Shown here: positions 1-5,887 of the stretch, one piece after another
Position numbering within the stretch: the stretch's first letter is position 1
Layout of the letters: each line of letters begins with the position of its first letter
Assembly (NCBI GenBank): GCA_030065755.1
Contig: JASJDA010000037.1
Span: 1-36,960 of the forward strand
DNA from: Prochloraceae cyanobacterium
GTDB lineage: Bacteria > Cyanobacteriota > Cyanobacteriia > Cyanobacteriales > JASJDA01
Length of the DNA: 36,960 bases
Direction: 5' to 3'
Made by a program: the position numbers and the translations under genes
The notes under the pieces: model-generated
Database searches by the model: none
What the model was told of the DNA's origin: nothing
Seen by the model: only the letters and a program-made list of their open reading frames with translations

Positions 1-238
1 TGGTAACTGCCCGCTTCTGATGCTGCTATCTCTAGTCCTTGCTAAGAGATAGGACATACCTAAAATAAAGAACATCGTATCTTTATCTTAAAGGTTAGGT
101 GCGCTCCCAGCAATAAGAAGTAAAGTTTTAGGAGTTGGAAATATCTTAAAGCTCAATCCTGTAAGCAGGATGTAGATGACTACAGTGGTGGTTACTGAAT
201 CACCTCCCTCACCGGAGGAATCCTTCTCTCTTTTTTTT
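1..238 (+). ncRNA. tracrRNA of type V-K CAST (5' end cut by window)
   Basis: As recalled from the ShCAST tracrRNA, the conserved blocks are GGTARCTG, TGATGCTGCT, the invariant AGGTGCGCTCCCAGCAATAA (here 99-118) and GTGG-TACTGAATCACC (here 187-204), and all occur in the right order. A stem CCTCC/GGAGG (203-207 with 214-218) is followed by the anti-repeat AATCCTTCT (219-227) and a run of eight T (231-238) that probably marks the 3' end. The RNA would pair with crRNA repeats and hold Cas12k. The 5' part, roughly 80 nt in ShCAST, is left of the window. Open reading frames on both strands across this segment have no support. Confidence 0.88.
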
Positions 239-426
239 GGCGCAGCGAAGCGGGGGCAAAATCCCCAGAGTCCCGTCAAAATGCTCAAACCATTGCCAGT
301 TCGTAAATTAGCTTGTAAGTTAAGCATCGCGATCTCGTCTTCAAAAGTAGATTTATATCTGGTTTTAAGAGACTTGACTTTCATCAGTTATAAAAGTCAA
401 ATGTAGCAAGGTTTGAGACGGGCGGA

Positions 427-537
427 GTTTCAATAACCCTCCCGATCGGGGGTGGGTTGAAAGAAGATCCAATTACCGCGAATATAAGTTCTCTCACCTG
501 GTTTCAATAACCCTCCCGATTGAGAATGGGTTGAAAA
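427..537 (+). CRISPR. Two-repeat CRISPR array of V-K CAST type
   Basis: Repeat 1 is 427-463 (37 nt) and repeat 2 is 501-537. Both begin GTTTCAATAACCCTCCCGAT and end GGGTTGAAA. Repeat 1 has CGGGGG where repeat 2 has TGAGAA, and repeat 2 ends in A instead of G. Spacer 1 is 464-500 (37 nt); spacer 2 is 538-573 (36 nt) and leads into a third, degenerate repeat listed separately. The repeat resembles the V-K CAST repeats I recall (GTTTCAA-AACC-TCCCG...GGGTTGAAAG). No adaptation genes are visible, as is normal for CAST arrays. The direction follows the GTTTCAA...GAAAG convention and the co-directional tracrRNA. Confidence 0.9.
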
Positions 538-573
538 TATTAGGACACGAGCAAAAAAATTGTGGCGATCCTA

Positions 574-638
574 GTTTCAAAAATCTTCCCGAAACGATCG
601 ACAGAAAAGAAGGATTGAAAGGAGCACACTCTTGGTAA
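574..638 (+). ncRNA. Delocalised homing crRNA: degenerate repeat plus tRNA-Thr spacer
   Basis: The degenerate repeat runs from GTTTCAA (574-580) to GGATTGAAAG (612-621). It is 48 nt instead of 37 because the middle is expanded. The next bases, 622-638, read GAGCACACTCTTGGTAA. The tRNA-Thr(GGT) fragment at 815-861 reads CACCCTTGGTAA on its own strand, which matches the last 12 bases with one difference (C to U, still able to wobble-pair with G). The preceding GAGCA is what a D-stem GAGC plus base 26 would supply. A 17-nt match behind a degenerate repeat is the known form of the delocalised guides that V-K CASTs use to home to tRNA genes. The usual D-loop GGTA would give the GTN PAM. Confidence 0.85.
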
Positions 639-698
639 TTTACGGAAATTCTAAGTTTGATTGATATCTTAGCAGTATATAGCTTCGTTTTGGAAATG

Positions 699-809
699 CG
701 ACACTTAATTTGTGAACGATAGCTTTAACTAATTTACGACAGCAATTTGTTAAACAGCGACAATAATTTGTGAACAACGACACTTAATTTGTGAATGTTG
801 TACTGTACA
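699..809 (-). repeat. Transposon end with four TnsB-type binding repeats
   Basis: Four copies of one motif lie in the same direction: CGACACTTAATTTGTGAA at 699-716, CGACAGCAATTTGTTAA at 737-753, CGACAATAATTTGTGAA at 758-774 and CGACACTTAATTTGTGAA again at 778-795. The first and last are identical. Starts are spaced 38, 21 and 20 bp. The outermost copy is followed by TGTTGTAC and the palindromic TGTACA terminus (804-809), read inwards as TGTACAGTAC on the minus strand. Known V-K CAST ends share the TGTACA tip and this kind of repeat. Assigning TnsB as the binding protein rests on the family. Confidence 0.88.
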
Positions 810-814
810 TAAAA

Positions 815-861
815 AGCCCGTGACGAGGATTGAACTCGTGACCTCACCCTTACCAAGGGTG
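815..861 (-). pseudogene. 3' half of tRNA-Thr(GGT), attachment-site remnant
   Basis: On the minus strand the segment reads an anticodon arm CACCC-TTGGTAA-GGGTG with anticodon GGT (852-854), variable bases AGGTC, a T arm ACGAG-TTCAATC-CTCGT, and the 3' acceptor strand CACGGGC with discriminator T at 815. No D arm or 5' acceptor strand (expected GCCCGTG) follows at 862 and beyond, where the sequence becomes AT-rich and unrelated. It cannot fold as a complete tRNA. The break at the 5' edge of the anticodon stem, next to a tyrosine recombinase gene, is the usual scar of tRNA-targeted integration. The CAST inserted 5 bp beyond the 3' end. Confidence 0.88.
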
Positions 862-904
862 AAAGCTTTATTGATATATGTTGATTTGAGAGATTGGCAA
901 AAGT

Positions 905-926
905 TTTTAGGTCAGTTTTAGGTCAG
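905..926. repeat. Perfect tandem 11-bp repeat between att remnant and integrase
   Basis: TTTTAGGTCAG occurs twice without a gap at 905-915 and 916-926. It is 44 bp from the tRNA fragment and 71 bp upstream of the integrase start. Its place suggests arm-type recombinase or excisionase sites, or an operator for the integrase. That role is inferred from position only. Confidence 0.55.
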
Positions 927-996
927 TTGTGGTAAATGTATTAGGTAAGAATTTGCTTAAACATTTCTGCTTACGCTGAACTATCTTTACTCAAAA

Positions 997-2130
997 ATGA
1001 CCGCACCAAAAAAAGTCTTGAATAATAACGGCTCTATTCGGATACGTTTTTCTCACAATGGTGTAAGATTCAATCTGAGCAATCTGGGTGATTATTACAA
1101 TCCGCTAGCTAGAAAACACGCACAGACTATATGCGATCGAATAGGTCTAGATATAGCCAGTGGAAACTTTAGCTGTACAGATAACACTGAACTAAAATTC
1201 AAATACCTTCCTAATGAAAGTCCGACATCTCTTAATTTTGTTTCTCAAGAAGTTGAAGATTCTGTCGAAGAGATAGCTGCAAGAGAAAAAACACTGCTAA
1301 TTGATAAGCTTAAAAAACGTTTAGAAACTCAGTATCATTGTTCAGATCGAGCATTAATATCTCTTTTACAAAACTACAATAAATCTTTAGAGAGTATTGA
1401 AGATGCAGAAAATTTTATTGAATGGATTAGAAAAACTCGAAAAGTTAAGAACTCTACATTACAAAGATATCTAAATACTCTGAAAGTTATTTCATCTCTG
1501 TTCAAGACAATCAAAATTAAATCTGAACCTAAACCATTACCTAAACCTTTTTCTGTTGAAGAAGTTAGAGCTATAATCAATTGGTTTGAGAATCACAAAT
1601 ATTACTCCTTTTATGCAGATTATGTAAAATTTCTATTTCTAACTGGTTCTAGAACTAGTGAAGCAATTGGCCTTCAATGGAAACATATTGATTTCGATCG
1701 GAATCTAATGTTTATTTATGAATCTTTAGGGCGCGATCGCGATCGTTCGGCTAAAAGAATTCGGAAACCTACCAAAAATAAACAATTAAGAGAATTTCCT
1801 TTATCAAATAGCTTACTTGAATTATTGAAATCTCGGTATTCTGGAAGTAAGAAAAGTACTAAATCTTTAGTTTTCCCCAGCCCTAACGGGAAAGCAATTG
1901 ACGATCGCAATTTCTCTCAACGTATTTGGAAAAAATGTCTGAAAGAACTAGAAATTGAGCATAGACCCAGTTACAATACTCGCCATACTTTTATTTCTCA
2001 CTTTCTGGAAAAAACTAAAGATGTGGTTAAGTGTGCCAGTCTTACTCATGGCTCAAAATCTGGAATTCAAACAATTTATAAGAATTATGCAGGAATTATT
2101 TCGCGTTTGGAAGTACCTGAGCTATTTTGA
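997..2130 (+). CDS. Tyrosine recombinase / phage-type integrase
   Basis: The 377-residue protein has the three parts of a tRNA-targeting integrase. Residues about 12-60 (GSIRIRFSHNG...LDIASGNF) look like an arm DNA-binding domain of the DUF3596 type. Residues about 95-180 form the SAM-like core-binding domain. Residues about 185-370 are the catalytic domain. Visible catalytic residues are R219 (LTGSRTSEAIGL), R329-H330 (YNTRHTF), H351 and probable nucleophile Y361 (TIYKNY). The first histidine of the usual HxxRH box is replaced by Y326, which also occurs in active relatives. The gene reads away from the tRNA-Thr remnant, so its element extends to the right, and an intact tRNA-Thr(GGT) is expected at its far end. 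The ATG at 997 has no clear Shine-Dalgarno. The reading frame is complete, so activity is plausible. Confidence 0.9.
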   Translation: MTAPKKVLNNNGSIRIRFSHNGVRFNLSNLGDYYNPLARKHAQTICDRIGLDIASGNFSCTDNTELKFKYLPNESPTSLNFVSQEVEDSVEEIAAREKTLLIDKLKKRLETQYHCSDRALISLLQNYNKSLESIEDAENFIEWIRKTRKVKNSTLQRYLNTLKVISSLFKTIKIKSEPKPLPKPFSVEEVRAIINWFENHKYYSFYADYVKFLFLTGSRTSEAIGLQWKHIDFDRNLMFIYESLGRDRDRSAKRIRKPTKNKQLREFPLSNSLLELLKSRYSGSKKSTKSLVFPSPNGKAIDDRNFSQRIWKKCLKELEIEHRPSYNTRHTFISHFLEKTKDVVKCASLTHGSKSGIQTIYKNYAGIISRLEVPELF

Positions 2131-2221
2131 ATGATTTGTGTATGCAGATAATTTATAATTATTAAAATTATTGAAACAAAATGATTCGTGAAGATTCAAA
2201 GATTTGAAAGGTAATCGTAGG

Positions 2222-2320
2222 GCAGGGTCAGACTGCTCGCTCAGAGAGCTTCGGAAATCTAAATAATTCTCTTTATAGAAAAGTTATCGCCGAAGTTCTC
2301 TGGCAGCACTCTGACCCTGC
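2222..2320. repeat. MITE-like inverted-repeat element, about 99 bp
   Basis: GCAGGGTCAGA at 2222-2232 returns as its exact complement at 2310-2320. The homology continues inward imperfectly (TGCT, CAGAGA, CTTCGG) for about 30 bp per arm, leaving an AT-rich centre. It could be a small non-autonomous transposon or an intergenic palindromic repeat. There is no coding capacity. Confidence 0.65.
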
Positions 2321-2385
2321 TACTCGAAATGTTATAAAACCATTATTGAAAGGATATTTTTTATTTACGTCTCATTTGGAAACGC

Positions 2386-2569
2386 TATATCGCTCTTTTG
2401 GGACTCTAGGCGATCGCGATCACTAAAACCTATAATAGAAAACGGTTTTAGAGATTTGGCTACGTTTTTTCATTTCTGTCAGTAATTGAACACTCAAATC
2501 TTTATTACAAAAAGTTTTCAGAATTCCTCTCCTAGCTTAGCTTTCCAAGAGTCCCAAAAGAGCGATATA
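2386..2569. repeat. MITE-like element, about 184 bp, with perfect 22-bp terminal repeats
   Basis: The arms 2386-2407 and 2548-2569 are perfect inverted repeats of 22 bp, starting TATATCGCTCTTTTGGG. A TA dinucleotide at each edge would suit a TA-targeting (IS630/mariner-like) transposase. The interior has no reading frame. The truncated transposase 120 bp away is IS4-like, so it is probably not the partner. Confidence 0.7.
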
Positions 2570-2685
2570 AATAAATAGACATTAAAATTAACAAGCTTGC
2601 TACTATAAAGTAGCAATCTCAAGTAAATAAAACATAAGAATTTAATGTTTTTAGTTTTATTGAGTTTTTCCAGTTTTTTTATAAG

Positions 2686-3171
2686 TTACACTTTTAGAGA
2701 CTGTTTATAAAGGTCGAAAACTGTACCGTCAATACCCATCCACCGTAACCCATTCAGAAAAGCTCCTGGTGTTTGAGGAGTTGCCAGAGGTCTTGCTAGC
2801 TTCTCAAAGAGGCGAGTCATGACCCTTGGTCCTACTCGTTGACGAGCTTCACTGATGGAAGATTTACTTGGAGTCCGCCAACGATATTTTTGAGGAATCC
2901 ATTGAGCAGCCAGTCCCGCAATTAAATTCTTGAAGACATCTGCAATACTCTCAGTTGACCAGAAATTGAAGGCAATGACCAAGCCCATGATAACGTGAGT
3001 GGGTAAAATCCGCTCTCGTTTTTCTCGGCTGTTTGTTTCATCGGAGCGCAAGCGCTGCTGCAAGCAGTTCGCACTCTCAATCGTTTCTTGAGAAAGTACT
3101 GTTTCCAGAGCTGGCAATAAGTCACCTGGTTCAATATCTGGGGGAATCAGAGTAAATTTGGAGATTTGCAT
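2686..3171 (-). pseudogene. Truncated IS4-family transposase, N-terminal part
   Basis: The 161-residue frame matches the N-terminal domain of IS4-type transposases: a polar start, a helical segment with THVIMGLVIAFNFWS, then SSISEARQRVG and LRWMGIDGTVFDLYKQ. The aspartate in MGIDGT is the expected first DDE residue. The frame stops 11 residues later, whereas full-length members have about 350-450 residues and further D and E motifs, which are absent. The ATG at 3171 fits a normal start. The product cannot be catalytic, so this is a remnant. It lies between the 184-bp MITE and a small gene remnant, suggesting that its arrival and partial loss removed the 5' part of the neighbour. Confidence 0.8.
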
Positions 3172-3227
3172 AGTTTATTGACGTACAAACCTCTATTTAC
3201 TCATATTTTTAGCTTAACCGAACAGTA

Positions 3228-3587
3228 TTGAAACCTGCTCTTACTTTCGATCTACCTTTGAAGGTGTGGAACGAGTATTTGAACAATGGCAATGTTAGGT
3301 TAATAGAAACGGTATTAGATAATCCTGGGTTTATTTATCAGCAAACTTATTTACAAGCTTTAATTGATTCTGGAAAACTAATTCCTCTGTTGCTTGAAAG
3401 ACAAAATCAGCTAGAAATAGTAAGCGCTGGACAACCCTGGTCGATTGGCGATCGCATTATTTGTTTGCTACAAAATCCTCAACCCAAACTCCTCAAGCAA
3501 CTCTCTGGTGTCAGCACTACTCGTCTTAGTCTAGAGAAACTACCCAAGGTGCAAGAAATTGCCATGCCAGCACTTAGCAGTATATGA
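3228..3587 (+). CDS. Hypothetical protein, probably the 3' remnant of a larger gene
   Basis: The frame gives up to 119 residues from a TTG codon, with an in-frame stop at 3210-3212 and no ATG or ribosome-binding site at a suitable place. The sequence looks like genuine soluble protein (WNEYLNNGNVRLIETVLDNPG, WSIGDRIICLL, then KLLKQLSG and LEKLPKVQEI). I do not recognise the family with confidence. The missing start and the broken transposase just upstream suggest a C-terminal remnant of a longer gene. It ends 7 bp before corA, so the ancestral gene was probably its operon partner. Confidence 0.5.
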   Translation: MKPALTFDLPLKVWNEYLNNGNVRLIETVLDNPGFIYQQTYLQALIDSGKLIPLLLERQNQLEIVSAGQPWSIGDRIICLLQNPQPKLLKQLSGVSTTRLSLEKLPKVQEIAMPALSSI

Positions 3588-3594
3588 ATAAAGA

Positions 3595-4689
3595 ATGAAT
3601 AAAGAAAAAGAAGAAGATTTATTTGATTACTTCTACGATCGACCTGGTAGCATACCAGGAGAGCTTTGCATAGATAAAGACGCTCCCTTACCAAAAATTA
3701 TTGTAATTGACTACAATTTCGACAAAGCCGTTCGCCTAACTAATCTTACGCCAGAAGCTTGCGCTTCTTACCTAGATACAGAGTCAGTTTCTTGGATAGA
3801 CGTACTCGGTTTAGGTAGTAAGGATATTTTACAAAGGCTAGGTACAGTTTTTCACCTACATCCCCTTGTCCTCGAAGATGTTGTTAACGTCCCTCAGAGA
3901 CCGAAAATAGAAGATTATCGAGACCAACTGGTAATTGTTACCCAGATGGTGATACCTAAAAATAGAGGGGAAGGATTTTGGATAGAGCAAGTTAGTTTTA
4001 TTTTAGGAAAACATTATTTGCTCTCGGTGCAGGAAGAACCAGAAAGAGATTGTTTTCAAGCAGTACGAGAACGCATTCGCCGCCATAAAGGAATTATGCG
4101 TCAAAGGGGAACTGATTATTTAGTTTATGCACTTTGGGATGCAATTATTGACGGCTTTTTTCCCGTCTTAGAAGTTTATGGAGAACTAATTGAGGAACTA
4201 GAAGATGAAGTGGTACAAAAATCCACCGACCGAACTTTAGCTAAAATATACAAAGTTAAGCGAGAATTACTTGCTTTGCGCCGCGCTATTTGGCCCCAAA
4301 GAGATGCTATTAATATTCTAATTAGAGATGGGAGTCCTTTAATTAGTGCTGAAGTATTTCCCTATTTACGAGATTGTTACGAGCGCGCCGTTCAAATTAT
4401 TGATATTATCGAAACTTACAGAGAATTAAGCTCTGGTTTAATGGATGTTTATCTATCGGCTGTCAGTAACAAGATGAATGAAATTATGAAAATACTGACA
4501 GTTATTTCTACTATTTTTATACCTTTAACTTTTGTGGCTGGCATATATGGAATGAATTTTAATCCCGAAGCTTCTCCTTTGAATATGCCAGAACTTAACT
4601 TGTATTGGGGGTATCCATTTTGTTTGCTAGTAATGGGCTCGATCGCTAAGTGGTCGGACAGAATTAATTGGACATTCTTGTTGCGGTAG
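3595..4689 (+). CDS. corA: CorA-family Mg2+/divalent cation transporter with altered C-terminus
   Basis: The 364-residue protein has a long cytoplasmic domain (about 1-295, including HPLVLEDVVNVPQRPKIEDY), a membrane-spanning ILTVISTIFIPLTFVAGIYG and the selectivity motif G319-M320-N321. CorA forms a pentamer that carries Mg2+, Co2+ or Ni2+ across the inner membrane. The second membrane helix should run about 20 hydrophobic residues and end in a basic tail. Here it breaks off after YPFCLLVMGSIA and continues KWSDRIN to the stop. The codons from about residue 355 lie in the left arm of an inverted-repeat element (4657-4743), which apparently replaced the native 3' end. Function may be lost or changed. 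The start at 3595 lies 7 bp after the preceding frame. Confidence 0.9.
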   Translation: MNKEKEEDLFDYFYDRPGSIPGELCIDKDAPLPKIIVIDYNFDKAVRLTNLTPEACASYLDTESVSWIDVLGLGSKDILQRLGTVFHLHPLVLEDVVNVPQRPKIEDYRDQLVIVTQMVIPKNRGEGFWIEQVSFILGKHYLLSVQEEPERDCFQAVRERIRRHKGIMRQRGTDYLVYALWDAIIDGFFPVLEVYGELIEELEDEVVQKSTDRTLAKIYKVKRELLALRRAIWPQRDAINILIRDGSPLISAEVFPYLRDCYERAVQIIDIIETYRELSSGLMDVYLSAVSNKMNEIMKILTVISTIFIPLTFVAGIYGMNFNPEASPLNMPELNLYWGYPFCLLVMGSIAKWSDRINWTFLLR

Positions 4690-4743
4690 GTTATCGACGG
4701 AGCAAGGGTTTTCGGGTCTGAAGAATGTCCAATTAATTTTGTC
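4657..4743. repeat. 87-bp inverted-repeat element at the corA 3' end
   Basis: The arms 4657-4679 and 4721-4743 are complementary over 23 bp with one mismatch, sharing AATTAATTGGACATTCTT. A 41-bp centre separates them. The left arm encodes the last residues of corA and the centre supplies the stop at 4687-4689. It could be a short MITE or an unusually long terminator hairpin. The lack of a T-run and the abnormal CorA tail favour insertion. Confidence 0.7.
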
Positions 4744-4894
4744 TAGGTACTTAACAATATTTTTAGTCCACTGAATCTAAGAACGTCCTCGATCGCCCCA
4801 GTCAAATTCCTTCGTAATATTTTTTAGTATTAAGTATTTTAATTTTTTCTCTATTGTATCTTGGGAAAGTAGAGCAATTGGCAAACAAGAACTA

Positions 4895-5548
4895 ATGAAC
4901 GAGGTTAAACCCAATTTTGGCGATCGAGACTACACTTTTAACATGGATAGTTACTTCGATCGAGGTTGGAATATTTTCCGCCAGTATATGTGGGGATTTA
5001 TAGGGTTTTTAGTACTCGATAATCTGATAATCTCAACTGTTTTATCTAGGCTTCCTTTTCCCCTCGGAAACAACGAAGAAGGACAGGGAGGACTTCTCTA
5101 CTTGATTCTTTCTTGTGCCTTAACAGCAGGTTATTATATTGTTGCTGTCAGAATTGCAAAAAAACAATCCAAAAGTTTTGGCAATTTCTTTGATGGGTTT
5201 AAAATGTTTTTACCCATTTTTCTAGTCAACCTAGTTGCTGGATTATTAATTTGTCTCGGTTTATTATTTTTAATTATTCCTGGTATTTATTTGGCTGTTT
5301 CTTATTTTTTTGCACTTCTTTTTGTAATCGAACACCGTTTGAATTTTTGGTCGGCTTTAGAGGCTAGCCGCAAGGTAGTAAGTAAAAAGTGGTTTTCTTT
5401 TTTCGGTTTCGGTTTTTTGTTAGGCTTAATAAACATAGCTGGTGCGTTAGCTTTGCTTGTAGGTCTTCTCGTTACTATTCCTTTTACTTTTTGTGCAACT
5501 GTTGCTGCATTTGAGGATATCGTTGGTTTGAAAACAGCAGAATTATAG
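4895..5548 (+). CDS. Multi-pass membrane protein of unknown function
   Basis: The 217-residue protein starts with a polar 30-residue head (ending FDRGWNIFRQYMW) followed by about five hydrophobic segments: GFIGFLVLDNLIIST, GLLYLILSCALTAGYYIV, IFLVNLVAGLLICLGLLFLI, GIYLAVSYFFALLFVI and a late pair around FGFGFLLGLINIAGALALL. A charged loop EHRLNFWSALEASRKVV lies between the last helices. The layout resembles the membrane domains of glycerophosphodiester phosphodiesterase-type or DUF975-like proteins, without any catalytic motif. I cannot name a substrate or partner. It is not in an obvious operon. Confidence 0.75.
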   Translation: MNEVKPNFGDRDYTFNMDSYFDRGWNIFRQYMWGFIGFLVLDNLIISTVLSRLPFPLGNNEEGQGGLLYLILSCALTAGYYIVAVRIAKKQSKSFGNFFDGFKMFLPIFLVNLVAGLLICLGLLFLIIPGIYLAVSYFFALLFVIEHRLNFWSALEASRKVVSKKWFSFFGFGFLLGLINIAGALALLVGLLVTIPFTFCATVAAFEDIVGLKTAEL

Positions 5549-5594
5549 GAGTGAACCACCCACATTAAATTTCTTCACGCAGAGGTGCAGAGCC

Positions 5595-5629
5595 TTGACT
5601 CTCCCCGCTCTAGAAGGACGGGGATTTAC
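5595..5629. repeat. Solo IS200/IS605-type right-end hairpin
   Basis: TTGACTCTCCCCGCTCTAG, then AAGGACGGGGATTT, has the layout seen at the tnpB-linked ends at 6301-6336 and 36826-36860: TTGAC-CTCC-stem-CTA-AAG-stem-GGATT. The stem is TCCCCG/CGGGGA. No tnpB adjoins it, so it is a relic of an excised or decayed element. It abuts the broken end of the dehydrogenase pseudogene. Confidence 0.65.
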
Positions 5630-5871
5630 GAGAACATTGATATTGCCGTAGGTGTCTAGGGTTTTTTCCACCAGTGCTTTGACCTGCTCGAAGTCTGCGA
5701 GATCTTTGGGAACTACCAGAGCATTTCCACCGCTGTTTCTAATGTCTTTCTTTGCCCTAAAGCCTCCAGGAGGTCTGGTTGGCGTGCGGCAAGGACAACA
5801 TTATAATTGTTTTGAGAAAGTAAAATAGCAGTAGCTTTGCCAATTCCTTGGGAAGCCCCTGTGACGGTCAT
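5628..5871 (-). pseudogene. Decayed short-chain dehydrogenase/reductase (SDR)
   Basis: Read from 5871 on the minus strand, the product begins MTVTGASQGIGKATAILL with the SDR cofactor motif TGxxxGIG, then NYNVVLAARQ. After DLLEALG the frame is lost. Another frame continues KDIRNSGGNALVVPKDLADF, then TLDTYGNINVLVN, which is the next part of the Rossmann fold. A frameshift with loss of some codons near 5755-5765 and loss of everything after the first 80 or so residues make it non-functional. The break falls at the solo IS605-type hairpin. This fragment also shows that an upstream in-frame extension of the next plus-strand gene is not real coding sequence. Confidence 0.8.
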
Positions 5872-5887
5872 AGTAGAAATATTAAAT

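Larger units (their letters stand above)
1..809. mobile_element. Target-proximal end of a type V-K CRISPR-associated transposon (CAST)
   Basis: The segment carries in order a tracrRNA 3' part, a short CRISPR array, a degenerate repeat with a homing spacer, four TnsB-type repeats and a TGTACA terminus at 804-809. This is the order known for the array-proximal end of Cas12k CASTs such as ShCAST and AcCAST. Cas12k, TnsB, TnsC, TniQ and cargo should lie to the left and are not visible. Just outside the terminus is 810-814 (TAAAA), the expected place of a 5-bp target duplication, which cannot be confirmed without the other end. Between tracrRNA and array (239-426) I see no gene, only a TTGACTTT/AAAGTCAA hairpin at 374-400. 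Characterised V-K elements insert with one fixed end towards the guide target. By that rule this should be the left end, but that label is inference. Confidence 0.9.
2131..2685. other. Gene-free stretch filled by two inverted-repeat elements
   Basis: I see no credible gene between the integrase and the truncated transposase. The stretch holds two separate MITE-like elements (2222-2320 and 2386-2569) with AT-rich spacers. No promoter or RNA gene could be recognised. Confidence 0.6.

Noticed and set aside
88-406. Overlapping frames on both strands (76 and 98 codons)
   Set aside because: They lie across the tracrRNA, have no family resemblance and no start signals.
427-621. Ordinary type I or type III CRISPR array
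   Set aside because: The repeat, the co-directional tracrRNA and the adjacent transposon end fit the V-K CAST type; no cas operon is visible.
815-861. Functional tRNA gene
   Set aside because: Only the anticodon arm, T arm and 3' acceptor strand exist; D arm and 5' acceptor strand are missing.
5837-5887. N-terminal extension of the TerB-like protein
   Set aside because: The segment encodes the start of the SDR remnant on the opposite strand, and homology begins only at MDSLEQQ.
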